A stretch of DNA of 57,994 nt from Streptomyces sp. cf386 (GCF_900103585.1 NZ_FNHV01000027.1:43375-101368), one strand, 5' to 3'; counted from the stretch's first letter, positions 8,568 through 18,189 are shown. The notes: generated from the sequence alone by a model not told the origin. Numbers and translations are program-made.

Positions 8568-9677
8568 ATGCTGAACATCGCGGACACGCTGCACGAGTGG
8601 TGCCGCGCGGCCCGTCCCTTCGCCCTCGCCACCGTCGTCCAGGTCAGCGGCAGCGCGCCGCTGCCCGTCGGCACCGCGCTGGCGGTGGACGGCGACGGCA
8701 ACGTGGTCGGCAGCGTGTCCGGAGGATGTGTGGAGGGGGCTGTCTACGAGCTGTGCCAAGAGGTACTCAAGGGCGACGAGCCCTCGGCCCGGGCCCGGTT
8801 CGGCTACTCCGACGACGACGCCTTCGCCGTAGGCCTGACCTGTGGTGGCGAACTGGACGTCCTGGTGCAACGGATCAACCCTGCCGACCAGCCCCACCTC
8901 TTCGCGGCCCTCGACGAAGTGACGTCCGGCCAGCCCGTCGCCGTGGCCCAGATCATCGACGGACCCGAAGAACTCCTGGGCCGCACCCTGAGTGTCACCG
9001 GCGACGGCAGCACGCAGGACGGAGCAGTGAGTGGAGAGGACTGGGGAGCTGCGGTTGCGGCCCAGGCCGGCGCCCTGTTGCGCGCGGGGCGTACTGGTCT
9101 GGTCGAGGTCGGCGGAGACGCGGCCACGTGCCCGGAGAGGCTGTCCGTCCTCGTCCACACCAACGCGTCCCGGCCCCGGATGCTGATCTTCGGCGCCGTC
9201 GACTTCGCCGGTGCGCTCAGCAAGATCGGTCGGTTTCTCGGCTATCGGATCACGGTGTGCGACGCCCGCCCGGTCTTCACGACCTCCGCCCGCTTCCCGC
9301 ACGCCGACGACGTCGTGGCCGACTGGCCGCACCGCTACCTCGCCGCCACCGAAGTGGACTCCCGCACCGCGGTCTGCGTCCTCACCCACGACGCCAAGTT
9401 CGACATCCCTCTGTTGCGCCTGGCGCTGAGTCTGCCCGTGGGATACGTGGGCGCGATGGGCTCGCGCCGCACTCACGCTCACCGCCTTGAATTACTGCGC
9501 GAGGCCGGCGTACCAGAGGAGCAACTCGCCAGCCTGCATTCCCCGATCGGTCTCGACCTCGGCGCCCATACTCCCGAGGAGACGGCCCTTTCCATCGCGG
9601 CGGAGATCATCGCCCATACGCATCACGGCTCGGGTGCGCCCTTGAGCGGGGGCGCAGGCCCGATCCACCGGGCATAG
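8568..9677 (+). CDS. XdhC/PaoD-family molybdenum cofactor insertion factor
   Basis: A 369-residue XdhC/CoxI family protein. ATG 8568 follows TTGGAGAG at 8553-8560. The N-terminal XdhC_CoxI domain has ATVVQVSGSAPLPVGT and VSGGCVEGAVYE; the C-terminal Rossmann part has LIFGAVDFAGALSKIGRFLG, CDARPVF and GYVGAMGSRRTHAHR. Family members bind and modify the molybdenum cofactor and hand it to the large subunit before export. It is 22 bp behind paoC, so it completes a PaoABCD-type operon. Confidence 0.9.
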   Translation: MLNIADTLHEWCRAARPFALATVVQVSGSAPLPVGTALAVDGDGNVVGSVSGGCVEGAVYELCQEVLKGDEPSARARFGYSDDDAFAVGLTCGGELDVLVQRINPADQPHLFAALDEVTSGQPVAVAQIIDGPEELLGRTLSVTGDGSTQDGAVSGEDWGAAVAAQAGALLRAGRTGLVEVGGDAATCPERLSVLVHTNASRPRMLIFGAVDFAGALSKIGRFLGYRITVCDARPVFTTSARFPHADDVVADWPHRYLAATEVDSRTAVCVLTHDAKFDIPLLRLALSLPVGYVGAMGSRRTHAHRLELLREAGVPEEQLASLHSPIGLDLGAHTPEETALSIAAEIIAHTHHGSGAPLSGGAGPIHRA

Positions 9678-9738
9678 GCAGCAATTCGGCCGCACCGGTA
9701 GACCCGTCGAACGTCGCGCGGAGCGGTCAGCGGGGGAA

Positions 9739-9755
9739 TGACAGGGCCCCCTCAC
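9739..9755. promoter_or_regulatory. Core of the shared regulatory element, third site
   Basis: TGACAGGGCCCC followed by CTCAC is the reverse complement of the core of copy B (12 identical bases) and one mismatch from copy A. It lies downstream of xdhC and about 190 bp before the small membrane protein. The CCTGGCA/CCTGCCAC half of the element is not seen here. Confidence 0.5.
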
Positions 9756-9925
9756 GGACACCATTTCCTTCGCGACGAGGCGACGATGAGATGGATTCCT
9801 CCCTGATTCCGTGCCCGCAACGTGCCCTTCGATGGCAATGCCGCGCCCGGGAGAACGGTTATCGACCTCGCACGACGACGTGTAACGAGGCAATCCACAC
9901 AACGCATTCCGAGAAGGGCTTGTGC

Positions 9926-10054
9926 GTGAGGCCGAAATACAAGGCGTTCCTCTTGATCGCTGCTGCCGTCCTGAGTATGGCGGCACTCGTCTACGTAAAT
10001 CTGCAGAATGTGCGAGACGCGGGCCGCCCGGTAACCGAGGTGGAGTCCTGGTGA
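9926..10054 (+). CDS. Small single-pass membrane protein (42 aa)
   Basis: A 42-residue protein starting at GTG 9926 with GAGAAGGG at 9911-9918. It has a short basic start (VRPKYK), one hydrophobic helix (AFLLIAAAVLSMAALVYV) and a short tail ending EVESW. It is not a recognised family. Its stop overlaps the ATG of the next gene (TGATG), so the two are translationally coupled and the protein is probably an accessory or assembly partner of the ferric-reductase-like protein. The frame is open upstream to 9791, but that extension looks non-coding. Confidence 0.6.
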   Translation: MRPKYKAFLLIAAAVLSMAALVYVNLQNVRDAGRPVTEVESW

Positions 10055-11082
10055 TGCTACGCAAGCTGCTGTTCTGGTGCTTCGCGGTCATGTTTCCGCT
10101 CCCCTTGATTTCCACCTACAACGTCCAGGGCACCGCGCCCGGACCGCTGAAGTACTACATCTTCCTCGGTCTCGCCGCCTATTCCTGGTGGCTGCTGTCC
10201 GTCCTGGTGAGCGTGCGACCGCCCTGGCTGGACCGCCTTGTGGGGCTGCCGGCCGTCTACGGCCTCCATGGGATGCTCGGCATCTTGGCGATCGTCGCGG
10301 CATGCATACACCGCGACCTCTCCTACTCGCCCAGCCAACTGGCCGGCGACCTGGGCAATTTCGCCTTCTACGGGGCGCTGTCGATCCTGTGCTACTCCGC
10401 GTTCTTCATGAGCGGGTGGCTGGTCGACAGGTCGAAACTGCTGCAGAAGACCAAGCGGCTCCTCGAAATCTTCTTCCGACGTCAGCTCTCCGTATGGATT
10501 CACCGGCTCAATCTGGTGATCGTCGCAATGATCTGGCTGCACGCCCATCTGCTCGTGCGGGTGAACCAGTACTTCGCGTTCATGATGCTCTTCGATCTCT
10601 ACACAGTGGTCACGCTCAGCATCTATGTCTGGAAGAAATGGATCGCTCCCGACACGTATCTGACGGGGACCGTCACCGCCAATGACGCGCGCGGCAGTTC
10701 AACCCGCAGGATTTCGATGGACCTTGACCGCAAGGCGACGAGGCTACAGCCGGGCGACTTCTTCTTCCTCAGCTTCCAGGGATTGATGGGTGTGGTTCAG
10801 GCGCTCGCTGCCGTGAGAGGCGGACGCGCAGGGCTGGGCCGGGTCGGCGCGCTTGATCTCAGCGTGAGACGGGTGCGCTGGAGCGCACCTTCGTCACCGC
10901 TGTCGGCGCGGATCGGAGGGGAACTCCGCCGACGACGTCATGGGTCGTGCTGTGTCAGTTCTCGGGTGATGATGCTGACGCTTCGGAGGGGGTGGAGGCG
11001 AGGCTGCCGAGGAGTTTCACTCGTTCCTCGGTCGCGGATCCCGCGGCACTCGGGTAGGCGAAACATCGTCCATCCGGGGTGA
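10054..11082 (+). pseudogene. Ferric reductase-like transmembrane protein, 3' end lost
   Basis: The first 240 or so residues are a convincing ferric-reductase-like transmembrane domain, with paired histidine helices (GLHGMLGILAIVAACIHR and WIHRLNLVIVAMIWLHAHLL) likely to bind haem. An FAD-domain start follows (RLQPGDFFFLSFQG, to about 10777). Where the expected HPFS/T flavin motif and NAD-binding domain should come, the sequence changes to unrelated Arg-rich reading to the stop at 11082. I infer a deletion or insertion junction near 10780 that removed the reductase half. The intact gene would have moved electrons across the membrane and may have worked with the exported flavodoxin and PaoABC. 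Confidence 0.75.
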
Positions 11083-11488
11083 TCGGGCAGCTCCACACCT
11101 CGTAGACGAATTCGAGGTCGCCGACATCGGGATGGTGGATGTGCTTGGTCCCGCTGCGGTGCAGCCGGACGTTGTGGGTCGACCAGCGGCGGTTGAACGC
11201 GTCACCGCGGGTCACGAGCTCGCCGATGAGATCGGTCAGGCCCTTGTCACGCGGGTTCCGCCCGGCCGCAATACGCACAGAAGCGGCAGCGGCGTCCGCC
11301 ACGTGCTCCCAGTCCAGGTAGAAAGTGCGCCGCCGGACTGAGGAAGATGAGCCGGGCGCTGTTCTTCTGGCTGTCCGGGTCGTCGAGCATCGGGGCGAGC
11401 AGGGCCCAGCCGAGCTGGTCTCAAGCCCGAGCAGGTCGCTGCCGAAGAGTCGGTAGCGGACCAGGCCAGCGGCAGGTTCCTCGCTCAA
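10955..11488 (-). pseudogene. MmyB-type XRE regulator remnant
   Basis: The C-terminal half reads as the MmyB ligand-binding domain: FYLDWEHVADAAAASVRIAAGRNPRDKGL, NRRWSTHNVRLHRSGTKHIHHPDVGDLEFVYE. Upstream, the expected WALLAPMLDDPDSQKNSARLIFL sits in a different frame (about 11340-11410), so at least two frameshifts have occurred, and no helix-turn-helix is present before 11488. It is a decayed relative of the regulator at the left edge, and overlaps the read-through of the broken ferric reductase gene. Confidence 0.75.
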
Positions 11489-11763
11489 TGTTCGGTGAGA
11501 ACGCTCAACCTCCCATGCGAGAGGTCAGCGCACCGATAGTTGGCCGTGCACATCTCCACTTGGCCACTCAATGGCTTTGGATCTTCGCGGCTTCCATGGC
11601 CAATCGCCCACGCCGACCGTGATGCCTGGAGGCCGGCCCACCCAGCGGAGCCCGGCAAGTGCAGGGGGTGGTGGTGGACTGCCCAGCCCCGGTACCGCTC
11701 AGCCCGCCGTGGGCGACGGCGAGCCGCTGGGTTCTGGCCATGCGGTGCGCGGAGAATGAGCGC
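11489..11763. other. Non-coding stretch
   Basis: No credible gene, repeat or hairpin was recognised here. It separates the regulator remnant from the next intact gene and presumably holds that gene's promoter. Confidence 0.4.
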
Positions 11764-12654
11764 ATGCCGTCGCAGGTTTCTGCCGCCCAGTTCGCCCGCG
11801 CACAGGTGGGCCCGGCGCTCGACTCGCCCAATGCGCGTCGCGAGGTGCTGCGCCGCCTCTACGAAGGACCGCACGGGCGGGAGCGGCTGCGGCTGCCCTA
11901 CCGTCGCGCGGCCAGCGCCTTCATGGATTGGCAGGTCCATCGCGGACTGCTCAGGCCGCTCGATGCCGCAACACCGGGCAGCGCGTGGTGGCGTGCCGTC
12001 AACCAGCGTGCGCTCAGCGACGGCTGGGAGGCGCTGGGGCTTTGCGTCGGCATGCCCGGGGAGCCGACCACGCAGAGCGTCGCCGCCGCGGTCGAATTCA
12101 TCCGCGCGCCGAGCCCGCGCACGTGGTACCGCGCGCACAACCTCAGCGTGGTCTCCGCCTACCTGGAGCACCGCGAGCTGGCGGAGGCGGAGAGTCGCAC
12201 GGAGCGGTTCTTCATGAACGTCGTGTTGCTGCGCGTGCTGTACGCCCATGCCCTGGTCTCCGCTCCACGCCTGGCCCTGGGCTGGCTGAGGCCGGCCGCC
12301 CCGTTCCTGGGCGACCCCAGGCTGGGCATGACAGGCGTCTTCCTCTCGATCTCCCGGATCCTGCCGGACCGGTATCCGCTGGGCGACGACGTGGAAACCT
12401 ACGTCGCGCGCGAGCACGGCTTCGGCCGTCTGCTCGACCACGGCGTCATCGCCCCGCGCCTCGACCTGCTGTACGGCTGGTCGGCGAGGACGCTCGCCGA
12501 ACCACGACTGGCAGGACTGCTGCAGGGCGGGATCCCGGTGTACAACTGGCCCGCGCAAGACACAGAGCCCTGGCGGCCGCAGCCATCGCTGCTGGTCCGC
12601 GCCGTGCGCAGGGGCCTGCCCGCGCCGCGTAGGAATCCAGTCGCAGGTCCCTGA
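11764..12654 (+). CDS. Conserved hypothetical protein
   Basis: A 296-residue protein starting at ATG 11764 with GGAG at 11751-11754. I do not recognise a named domain. It has no signal peptide or clear membrane helix and is rich in Arg, Leu and Trp. Segments such as WRAVNQRALSDGWEALGLCVG, TWYRAHNLSVVSAYLEHRELAEAESRTERFFMNVVLLRVLYAHALV and GMTGVFLSISRILPDRYPLGDDVETYV look like a soluble all-helical protein with good codon bias, so it is likely a real gene. The upstream open frame to 11659 is not supported by a ribosome site. Confidence 0.7.
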   Translation: MPSQVSAAQFARAQVGPALDSPNARREVLRRLYEGPHGRERLRLPYRRAASAFMDWQVHRGLLRPLDAATPGSAWWRAVNQRALSDGWEALGLCVGMPGEPTTQSVAAAVEFIRAPSPRTWYRAHNLSVVSAYLEHRELAEAESRTERFFMNVVLLRVLYAHALVSAPRLALGWLRPAAPFLGDPRLGMTGVFLSISRILPDRYPLGDDVETYVAREHGFGRLLDHGVIAPRLDLLYGWSARTLAEPRLAGLLQGGIPVYNWPAQDTEPWRPQPSLLVRAVRRGLPAPRRNPVAGP

Positions 12655-13173
12655 CATTGAGCCAGAGACCATAGTTACGGGCGGTTCCGGCGTCCCAGTG
12701 TCGCCGCATGATCAGCGTCGCGCACGGTCATGTTTGATCACGCCCGGCGTCGACTTCAAGACCCCGCCCGGCTCGCTATGGCTCCAACTCGCACTCCCGA
12801 ACACTGGTCGTGCGGTGTTCGTGGGTCGATAGCGGAGTGATTGCGCATCCGAGCGCAGCAGCGGGAGCAGACCAGGCCGGCGCCGGTGAGGAGGGCCGGG
12901 TAGTCGAGCCCCCGAGCCACCGGGACCCCCGAAGGACTTCCGGAGCCGACCGCTTAGCGCCCGTGTCCGATTCCTCTGCATCGGCGAGCACGGCAACAAT
13001 GCTCTGCCCCGACGCGATGGCGAGACATACGAACTGCATCTGATCCCCGACAACTACGTCACCCCACAAGACGCCCGCGATCAAGAAGTAGCTGCCGGCC
13101 GCAACTACTCCCCGTTTGACATGGTTCGGACGGGTGGCAAGGTGGTGACGGGGCGACGGTTGGGAGGCCTGGT
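12655..13173. other. Gap with possible gene debris
   Basis: No complete gene is visible. On the plus strand from about 12950 one frame reads RVRFLCIGEHGNN, then YELHLIPDNYVTPQDARDQEV, and stays open into the next gene. It looks protein-like but has no start and I cannot assign it. Confidence 0.3.
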
Positions 13174-13656
13174 ATGGCATCCGGTTCGGTATGGCGTTGC
13201 ACAGCGCGGCAACTTCCACTCAGGCTCACTGTCGGTGCGTTCTTCCTCAACTCCGGACTGTCGAAACGCGACGCGGACGACGCCACCGCTGAGCGACTCC
13301 ATCAGTTCGCTGCCGCCACTTACCCCTTCCTGGGCAAGTTCGGTGCCCAGAAGTTCGTCCGGCTGCTGTCCACCGGGGAGATCGCCGTTGCCGCCGCGCT
13401 GCTCCTGCCGGTCATCCCTGCCGCTGTCGCCGGGGCTGCGCTCACCGCGTTCTCCTGCGGCACTCTCGGGCTCTACCTGCGTACGCCGGGCATGCGTCAG
13501 GAAGGCAGTCTGCGCCCCACCGAGCAGGGAATCGTGCTGGCCAAGGATGTCTGGATGCTGGGCGTCGGTATCTCCCTCATCGCCGAGGGCATGACCGGAC
13601 ACCGGGGGCCCGCGAGCGCCGCCCTCGGCCCTTGGTGCCGCATGCTGCGACGCTGA
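13174..13656 (+). CDS. DoxX-like membrane protein
   Basis: A 160-residue protein with about four hydrophobic segments (RLTVGAFFLNSGLSK, GEIAVAAALLLPVIPAAVAGAAL, AFSCGTLGLYL, KDVWMLGVGISLIAEG). The FLNSGLSK and STGEIAVAAALL parts resemble the DoxX/SURF4 fold. ATG 13174 follows GGGAGG at 13160-13165. It is 42 bp upstream of a YceI gene on the same strand, so the two probably form an operon. Family members are linked to thiol and oxidative stress; the specific role is unknown. Confidence 0.7.
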   Translation: MASGSVWRCTARQLPLRLTVGAFFLNSGLSKRDADDATAERLHQFAAATYPFLGKFGAQKFVRLLSTGEIAVAAALLLPVIPAAVAGAALTAFSCGTLGLYLRTPGMRQEGSLRPTEQGIVLAKDVWMLGVGISLIAEGMTGHRGPASAALGPWCRMLRR

Positions 13657-13698
13657 TCAACTCACCACCCCAGGGGCGACGGCGTCAGGGGAGCCGAC

Positions 13699-14271
13699 AT
13701 GGCCACGACTAGATGGTTCTTCGAGCCCGGCCATACCGGCGCGGAGTTCCGCGCCAGGCACATGATGGTCACCTACGTGCGCGGACAGTTCAAGAACGTG
13801 CACGGCTGGCTGGAGGTCGATCCCGACGAGCCGGAGAAGGCCCGAGTCGAGGCGACCGTCGACGCGACCGGGGTGTACACCGGTCAGCCCCAGCGTGACG
13901 CCCACCTGCGCAGTGCCGACTTCTTCGACGTCGAACACCACCCGACGTGGACCTTCGTCGGGTCACGCGTTCATCAGCTCAGCGCAACCGAATTCGAGGT
14001 CACCGGAGATCTCACCGTACGGGGCATCACGCATCCCGTACCCTTCGACGTCACCTGCTTGGGACAGTGGGATACCCCCTGGTGGGAGGGCAACCGAGAC
14101 CGGGGCCCCCGGAGACGTGCCGGCTTCACGGCCACCACACGCATCAATCGCCATGACTTCGGCGTGAGCTGGAACGACGTGGTCGACCGGGGCGGAGTCG
14201 TCGTCAGCGCCATGGTCGATGTCGTGGTCGACATCGAGGCCGTCCTTGAGGCCGGCGAAACGGCCGCCTGA
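13699..14271 (+). CDS. YceI-family protein
   Basis: A 190-residue YceI-like lipocalin-fold protein. The family signatures are readable: an N-terminal FEPGHTGAEFRARHMMVTYVRGQFKNVHG, then DPDEPEKARVEATVDATGVYTGQPQRDAHLRSADFFDVEHHPTWTF, VTGDLTVRGITHPVPFDV and FTATTRINRHDFGVSWN. YceI proteins bind isoprenoid-like lipids in a beta-barrel. There is no signal peptide, so it is probably cytoplasmic. ATG 13699 follows GGGGAG at 13687-13692. Confidence 0.93.
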   Translation: MATTRWFFEPGHTGAEFRARHMMVTYVRGQFKNVHGWLEVDPDEPEKARVEATVDATGVYTGQPQRDAHLRSADFFDVEHHPTWTFVGSRVHQLSATEFEVTGDLTVRGITHPVPFDVTCLGQWDTPWWEGNRDRGPRRRAGFTATTRINRHDFGVSWNDVVDRGGVVVSAMVDVVVDIEAVLEAGETAA

Positions 14272-14308
14272 GCACGGCTTACCGTCTTTGGCCTCTCTAG
14301 GTTGCGTG

Positions 14309-14893
14309 ATGGCTGCGCCAAATACCGACGACCGGCGCGTGGACACCAAGGTGTGGTCGGCCGCCCTACTCACCCCGAGCGGGCAGTACGTCTCCGTCAC
14401 CGAGTGGAACTCCGCCGCCCGGGATGGCGCTCCGATCAGCCGGGCCCCGCTGTCCAGTGCCCAGCTGACGAAGGTGGTCACGGCCGAGGTGTGGCAGCAG
14501 GTGGTCGCCCCCAATGTCGAGGACCAGGAGAAATGGTGGACGGAGACGCCCACGCCGAGCCAGGCCGAGGGGCCGACCGTGGCCGCCCTCCTGGGCACCC
14601 TCGTCCCGCTCCTCCCCAACAACCTCCAGGTGTTGGACCAGGGCCAGGACCATCCGTACCTCCACGCCCACGACGGCAAGACAACGTGGCCCAGATCGAC
14701 AGCACAGTTCGGGTCGACATCCGGCACGACATGTCCGACGCCGCCGACGAGCTGTACGGCGCCGACGCCGAGACCCTGCGCGACGGCACCAAGGTCGCCA
14801 CTCGCCAGGGTCCCGGCGACAAGGACGTGATGGCCAGCGTATGTGGACCGTCGACACCATGCGGGATGACAGTTTCCGTGTCGTGATCAGTGC
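14309..14893 (+). pseudogene. Frameshifted conserved Streptomyces hypothetical
   Basis: The protein-like reading moves through three frames. MAAPNTDDRRVDTKVWSAALLT to about LHAHDGKT is in the first frame. QIDSTVRVDIRHDMSDAADELYGADAETLRDGTKVATRQGPGDKDV is in the second (about 14690-14840). MWTVDTMRDDSFRVVISA is in the third (about 14840-14893). The joined product resembles a conserved Streptomyces hypothetical of unknown role. Two frameshifts and a lost C-terminus indicate a dead gene. Confidence 0.7.
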
Positions 14894-15447
14894 CTGCGCG
14901 CGCACCTACGGAATCCGACCCTCCCCTGCTGGGCCCGGAGGGCCACGCCGACCAAGGTCATGAGCAGATCGATGTCCGTGTCGCATTCCAGGCGTAGGGT
15001 CACCAGTGCGAACCCGGCACGAGCTGGATCGAGGGCGAGTGTCTCAGGCCGCCGTCGAAGTGGTGGATCATCCTCGCGGTGAGGTGCATGTCGACCTGTC
15101 GGCCGGAGTGGAAGTGCGCGTTCTCGGCTCCGGCCGAGCGCAAGGCACGGCCGGTGCCGCAGCTGGGCCGGGTCTCCGCGAGGTCCCGCCGGCTCGCGAA
15201 TTGAGTCAGGGCACACCGAGCCGTGACCATGACGTCATCATGGTGCGCTCACCAGCAGTCCACCAAGGCTCGAGAGAGCCGTAACCCGACTGCAGTCCCG
15301 GGCTGTCTGGCTACTACCCCGGACGCGGGAGATGGCCTGTCCCTGCCAACGCAGTAAGCCGTACGACGAGCCACTTCCGCTCGCGCGGCCACGGACCCTG
15401 GAGCGGCGCACATCCCCGGATGCAGGGATAGGTGGAAGGCTTGGAGC
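14894..15447. other. Gap without recognisable gene
   Basis: Both strands contain open frames, but none has a convincing ribosome site or family match. A minus-strand frame near 14930-15010 reads VTLRLECDTDIDLLMTLVGVALRAQ and could be a further gene scrap. Confidence 0.3.
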
Positions 15448-15915
15448 ATGGCCCTTCGACCGTGGCCGGAGCTCCGGCGTTCCTGGCAGCAGCCGGGTCA
15501 TGCACCCGCGCTGGCCGTGATCCCCCTGGGGCTGATCGTCACGGTCTGCGTGGTGGATGTGCTGGCTCCACCGCACATCCACCTCGGTCCGCTGCTGGTG
15601 GCGGCACCCGCGATCACAGTAGCGTTCGCCGGCGCCCGCGTGACGGCGCTGATGGGAGCCCTCGCGGTGGCTGCCCAGGCGCTGGTCGGTGTGCTCAGAG
15701 GGGTCCTGTCCACCGCGAACATCCAGGCCCGATCGCCGCCCTGATCATCGTCTCCATCATCTGTGTCACCGTCTGCGTCGTGCGGGACCGGCGGGAGCGG
15801 CAGCTGCTCCGGGTGCGGTCGGTGGCCGAGGCAGCGCAGAGTGTGCTGTTGCAGCCGTTGCCCACACACACCGGGCCGCTGCGGATCGCGGGCCTGCACC
15901 TCCCCGCCGAGTCAG
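15448..15915 (+). pseudogene. Membrane-anchored SpoIIE/PP2C phosphatase remnant
   Basis: The 5' part encodes membrane helices typical of Streptomyces integral-membrane PP2C phosphatases (ALAVIPLGLIVTVCVVDVLA, LLVAAPAITVAFAGARVTALMGALAVAAQALVG). After a frameshift near 15730 it continues as AALIIVSIICVTVCVVRDRRERQLLRVRSVAEAAQSVLLQPLP and PLRIAGLHLPAE. That is the linker into the SpoIIE domain, of which nothing remains. It stops against the end of a convergent broken gene. Confidence 0.75.
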
Positions 15916-15934
15916 CAGCTGCGTGGAGTCCGGC

Positions 15935-16705
15935 AACGGCAGGGGCCCAAGGACGAGCCTGCGGACACCCCCCAGACCCGACAACAACCGGCGGGTGGTG
16001 ATCAGCGCCCTGCCCGCGCCCCCTCCCGGCAGCAGAGGGCGCACCTGTTCCTCCGACGCGGCGTTGTCGAGGACGACCAGGACGCGCCTGTCCCCCAGCA
16101 GCGACCGATACAAGGAAGCCCGCTCCTGGGTTTCGCCCGGGATCTGCTGCTCCGCGACACCGAGCGCACGCAGCAGCAACTGCACAGCGTCATCGGCGGC
16201 CAGAGGCCGCTGGGACATGCCCAGCAGATCGAGGAAGAACACCCCGCCGGGGCAACTCGCCCGTACTGAATGAGGGGCACGCACAGCGAACGTGGTCTTC
16301 CCCAGGCCCGCGGACCCGGTGACGAGCCCCACCACACCGACATCCGGCGACCTCTCGGCGTACACCAGCTCGCTCACCCAGACCAGTTCCGCGGCACGGC
16401 CGGTGAAGTCGTCCACCGACCGCGGCAGTTCACACAGACCGGTCGGACGACGCGTCCAGTGGTCCCGAAGCCGGCCCTCGCGCGCCAACTCGACCAGCTG
16501 CCTGCGAGGATCGCCCTCCAGCGCGAGCGCGTCCGCCAAAGCGGTCACGGTCCGATGCTGAGGTCCCCTGCTGTGACCACGCTCCATGTCCGACAGAGCC
16601 CGGGCACTGACCCCGACGCCTCGGCCAACTGCTCCAACGTCAGACGCGCCGCACGCCGATGACCGCGTAAGGCTTCCCCGAAACCGAGACGTCCAGTGAT
16701 GGCGC
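15935..16705 (-). pseudogene. AfsR-like XRE-NB-ARC regulator remnant
   Basis: The N-terminus is an XRE helix-turn-helix split by a frameshift: LGFGEALRGHRRAARLTLEQLAEASG in one frame, then SARALSDMERGHSRGPQHRTVTALADAL in the next. An NB-ARC NTPase domain follows, with P-loop GSAGLGKTT, RVLVVLDNA as Walker B, and ALITTRRLL. The reading ends abruptly after RLVLGPLPLPDS near 15935, before the usual helical and TPR regions. It was probably a large signal-transduction NTPase controlling secondary metabolism. Confidence 0.75.
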
Positions 16706-16710
16706 CACAC

Positions 16711-17463
16711 CCCCCTCAGCGGCGAAAGCCCCCCGGCCCGCCCCGCCCTGCCGCGATCCTGCTCATACCGCGCACGTTCCTACCACCTACGCCCCAACCC
16801 AAGGAACCGTCCCGGCAACTGTTCGACTGCACCGCGTGCCGCCGGACGCACCGTTTGGTGCCGTGCAGCGACCGGCCATGAATCCGCCCGTCGCCGCCGC
16901 ACGATGGCCACGCCCGCCCAGGCCCACCGTTACGGACTGCCGGAGACCACCAGTGGTCAAGCGATGAGCCCCGAGTACGCCTATCCAGCACCGCCCGCGC
17001 GGATGCCCAACACGCCACCACGTCGACTTCCCCGTCCCGGGGCCTGAACTCAGAATCGGATGTTCTGTGCCATGAACCTTGATCGCGCACCAACGGATCT
17101 TGATCGATGCACTTTCGTTGGCACCCCGCTGCCAAGGGTCATGCGCCACAAGGCGCTGCGGTACACAGATCGCCCCGACCGCGTCGGGTGCCTGAAGCGC
17201 AGCTCGGAGGGCTCGGTACCCGCGGTGGGTGTCGGCGCTCTGCAAGCAGCCGAACAGAGGTGGAGTAGCGCCTCTGTGGTGAACGGCCTCCTCCTGCCAG
17301 GTGAGTTGGCCGGGCTCACACGGCGGTAGGCGTCGCCCCATCCTGTGCGGCTACCTTGCGCGACCACGCTGTCTGACACGCGTAGGGACATCCCGCTGGC
17401 CGCTGTCACACGACAAGCCACCGCAATGGCGAGCGGGCGCTCCTGGCTACGCCATCGACCTGG
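16711..17463. other. Gap of about 750 bp without recognisable gene
   Basis: Minus-strand open frames (for example 17050-17421) are Arg/Ser-rich and match no family I know. I see no hairpin or repeat of note; this is probably degraded sequence. Confidence 0.35.
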
Positions 17464-17919
17464 CTACTGGTCGGCGGCCGGCACGGGCGCGATCTGCTGC
17501 ATGAGGCTGATCATGTCCGGCGCGACCCACTCCTCGGCGATCTTGTCGCCCTCGATGCGGTAGATCTCGATGCTTCGGTAGCTGACCTCACGGTTCGTGG
17601 CTGGCATGCCCTGGAATTCCCCGCGGTGCGTGCCGCGGAAGTGGACCCGCACCACGACCTTGTCGTCGACGCCGAAGATCTCCTCGATGGTGATCTTGAT
17701 GTCGGGGAAGGCGTCCAGGATGGTCTGGGTCCCGAATCGCCAGATCTCACGGCCGTGCAGCGGTTCAGGTGCCCCGGGGACGTTGGCGATGAAGTTCTCC
17801 GTCAGCAACTCGACGCTCGCGTCGAGATCACCGCGCTCGACCGATGCGTAGGCCGCACGCAGCAGAGCCACGTTCTCCTCCGTGGCATTGACCGTCTCGG
17901 TGCCCATTTCGGTGCCCAT
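17464..17919 (-). CDS. SnoaL-like ester cyclase / NTF2-fold protein
   Basis: A 151-residue NTF2-fold protein of the SnoaL-like group. Readable features are ALLRAAYASVERGDLDASVELLTENFIANVPG, the mid-region HGREIWRFGTQTILDAFPDIKITIEEIFGVDDKVVVRVHFRGTHRGEFQGMPATNREVSYRSIEIYRIEGDKIAEEWVAPD, and a short tail. ATG 17919 follows GAGAGG at a usable distance; ATG 17907 is a second in-frame candidate. Members include polyketide cyclases and many small hydrolase-like proteins of unknown substrate. Confidence 0.85.
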   Translation of the reverse strand: MGTEMGTETVNATEENVALLRAAYASVERGDLDASVELLTENFIANVPGAPEPLHGREIWRFGTQTILDAFPDIKITIEEIFGVDDKVVVRVHFRGTHRGEFQGMPATNREVSYRSIEIYRIEGDKIAEEWVAPDMISLMQQIAPVPAADQ

Positions 17920-18189
17920 CTCTCGGCGTCCTCTCCCACAAGCCCGGATCCCCACGACGAGCACGATGCTGGCCGCGATCCGTCATGGCTCCCAGTAGAA
18001 ACCCTGTCGCCGCGTCAAGGTCAACACGGGCTGATCAAGCTGGACCGCCCGTCTGGTCCGCTATTCGTGGCCGATCGGCCACCAAGTGGCCATTGGTCCT
18101 GTGATTCGGCCACCACGCGGACACCCCGTCGGGTCGGTACGTCGTGGACGAGTCCCAGCAGTCGTCCAAGGCAGAGCAGTTGCCATTGC

